24,619 bases of DNA from BOKV01 sp041739225. GTDB lineage: Bacteria; Pseudomonadota; Alphaproteobacteria; Rhizobiales; Rhizobiaceae. Under the pieces are notes generated by a model. The model saw nothing but the letters and a program-made list of their open reading frames with translations, did not search any database and was not told where the DNA came from. Where the stretch lies: contig JBGSOG010000038.1 of the NCBI GenBank assembly GCA_041739225.1, forward strand, positions 1 to 24,619, in the 5' to 3' direction. A program made the position numbers and the translations under genes. Shown in pieces: positions 23,573 to 24,619 of the stretch (position 1 is its first letter; the number at the start of each line of letters is the position of its first letter).

Positions 23573-24616
23573 TTACATCGGCATCGGAAACTCGCGCCGC
23601 ACAGCCTCTATCTCTGCAAGCACATCCTTCGAAAGCACCAAATTGGCTGCCGACAAATTGGTCTGCAACTGCGCCAAGCTTGTTGCCCCGATGATCGGCA
23701 CCACCGGAAATGGCCGCGTCATGGTAAAAGCTATGGCCAAAGCAGCGGGCTCCAAATTGTGCCTACTTGCCAACCGGGCATAGGCTGACACGGCATTTTT
23801 GCTTTGCTGCGTCACCCGCCCGTTGAGAATGAGCTGCATCGCCATTCTTGAACCCGCAGGCACATCACCATCAACATATTTGCCCGAAAGCAGACCTGCT
23901 GCCAGCGGCGAAAACGCCAGCAATGTAACGTCCTCTCGTGCGCTGATTTCGGCCAGGTCAGTGTCGTAGATGCGGCAAATCAGACTGTATTCGTTTTGCA
24001 CCGAGGCAATGCGCGGCAAATCATGTTGCCTGGACGCCTCGAGAAATTTGGTGGTGCCCCAGGCGCTTTCATTGGAAAGCCCGAAGGCTCGCATTTTGCC
24101 TTCTTCGACCAATCGCCCGACTTCGCCGAGCAAATCGGCAATCTCAGCATCAAAATCGCCAATTTCGCCTTTGCGCGGGTCATAATTCCAATACTGGCGG
24201 AAATGGTAAGACCCCCGGTTCGGCCAGTGCAGCTGGTACAGATCGACATAATCCGTGCGCAGCCGCCGCAGGCTTCCCTCAAGCGCTTCGCGCAGTATTT
24301 TCCCGGTGACACGTGCGCCTTCACGCACATCGGCATTGCCCTCGCCGGTGCATTTTGTGGCGATGACCAGCTGGTCGCGGTCATCCCTGCGCTTCAGCCA
24401 TTTCCCGATGAATTCCTCGGTTCGCCCCGTCGTTTCCTTCAAACGCGGCGTGGTCGGGTACATCTCGGCAGTGTCAATGAAGTTCACACCGGCCGCCAGC
24501 GCGTGATCAAGCTGGGCATGCGCCTCGGCTTCGCTGTTTTGCGAACCCCAGGTCATGGAGCCGAGGCAGATTTGTGAAACCGCAATGCCGGTGCGGCCAA
24601 GTGGGAGATGTTTCAT
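23573..24616 (-). CDS. Aldo/keto reductase, Tas-like
   Basis: An NADP(H)-dependent aldo/keto reductase of 347 residues, complete and beginning three bases from the window end. Seen: the AKR catalytic tetrad D48 and Y53 (FIDTAEMYP), K88 (VIATKC) and H130 (YQLHWP), and the phosphate-binding C-terminal motif PIIGATSLAQLQTNLSAANL. The N-terminus (LGSMTWGSQNSEAEAHAQLDHAL) and the length closely match what I recall of E. coli Tas (346 residues), with the same NEYSLICRIYDTDLAEIS-type segment. The natural substrate is unknown. It ends five bases from the TadG-like gene, convergent; its promoter is outside the window. Confidence 0.9.
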   Translation of the reverse strand: MKHLPLGRTGIAVSQICLGSMTWGSQNSEAEAHAQLDHALAAGVNFIDTAEMYPTTPRLKETTGRTEEFIGKWLKRRDDRDQLVIATKCTGEGNADVREGARVTGKILREALEGSLRRLRTDYVDLYQLHWPNRGSYHFRQYWNYDPRKGEIGDFDAEIADLLGEVGRLVEEGKMRAFGLSNESAWGTTKFLEASRQHDLPRIASVQNEYSLICRIYDTDLAEISAREDVTLLAFSPLAAGLLSGKYVDGDVPAGSRMAMQLILNGRVTQQSKNAVSAYARLASRHNLEPAALAIAFTMTRPFPVVPIIGATSLAQLQTNLSAANLVLSKDVLAEIEAVRREFPMPM

Positions 24617-24619
24617 GGG

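Noticed and set aside
1..24619. Search for CRISPR arrays, insertion sequences, phage genes, toxin-antitoxin pairs and defence genes
   Set aside because: No repeated spacer pattern, no transposase or integrase, and no toxin-like partner. The RHH protein resembles an antitoxin fold but has no small toxin gene beside it; DUF4169 is a basic helical protein upstream and not a known toxin family.

Overview
The window looks like chromosomal core DNA of an alphaproteobacterium, most likely of the order Hyphomicrobiales (Rhizobiales). The evidence is the block thyA / folA - hflK - hflC - DUF2065 - degP, serB, miaA, ilvB, a circularly permuted (two-piece) tmRNA gene, an alpha-type SspB adaptor, and the small families DUF2853, DUF4169 and RHH_4. 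I did not compute GC content, and nothing I see points to a species. I see no tRNA gene, insertion sequence, CRISPR array, integrase or phage gene.

Layout. 1-2040: ilvB (acetolactate synthase large subunit, minus strand) behind a promoter, a 17-codon leader peptide rich in Ile/Leu/Val and a rho-independent terminator, which together form a classical attenuator. 2059-3243: membrane diguanylate cyclase with a DUF3365-type periplasmic domain. 3319-5156: divergent miaA and serB. 5184-8953: tight minus-strand operon hflK-hflC-DUF2065-degP (ATGA overlaps), a membrane protein quality-control set. 9113-12067: folA and thyA on the minus strand, separated by a plus-strand GT39-like membrane glycosyltransferase whose upstream region carries two strong palindromes. 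12132-14247: cfa, an exported YHS-domain protein and a 52-codon exported micro-protein. 14384-16339: DUF2853 gene with its terminator, then the two-piece ssrA gene directly followed by sspB, DUF4169 and a ribbon-helix-helix gene. 16351-21563: a large AsmA-family protein coupled to an FAD-linked D-lactate/glycolate-type dehydrogenase. 21756-24616: an orphan TadG-like von Willebrand protein and a Tas-like aldo/keto reductase, convergent.

How the genes fit together. Proteolysis recurs: HflKC (modulator of FtsH), periplasmic DegP, and tmRNA next to SspB, the adaptor that delivers tmRNA-tagged proteins to ClpXP. ThyA and FolA are paired in folate/thymidylate metabolism. SerB and IlvB are amino-acid biosynthesis. 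AsmA, Cfa and the GT39-like enzyme concern the envelope.

I found no convincing new multi-gene system. The most interesting signals are small and absent from gene-level reading: the ilv leader/attenuator, the tmRNA-sspB junction with a perfect inverted repeat beside the sspB ribosome binding site, the 52-residue exported micro-protein, and the palindromes between folA and the glycosyltransferase gene.
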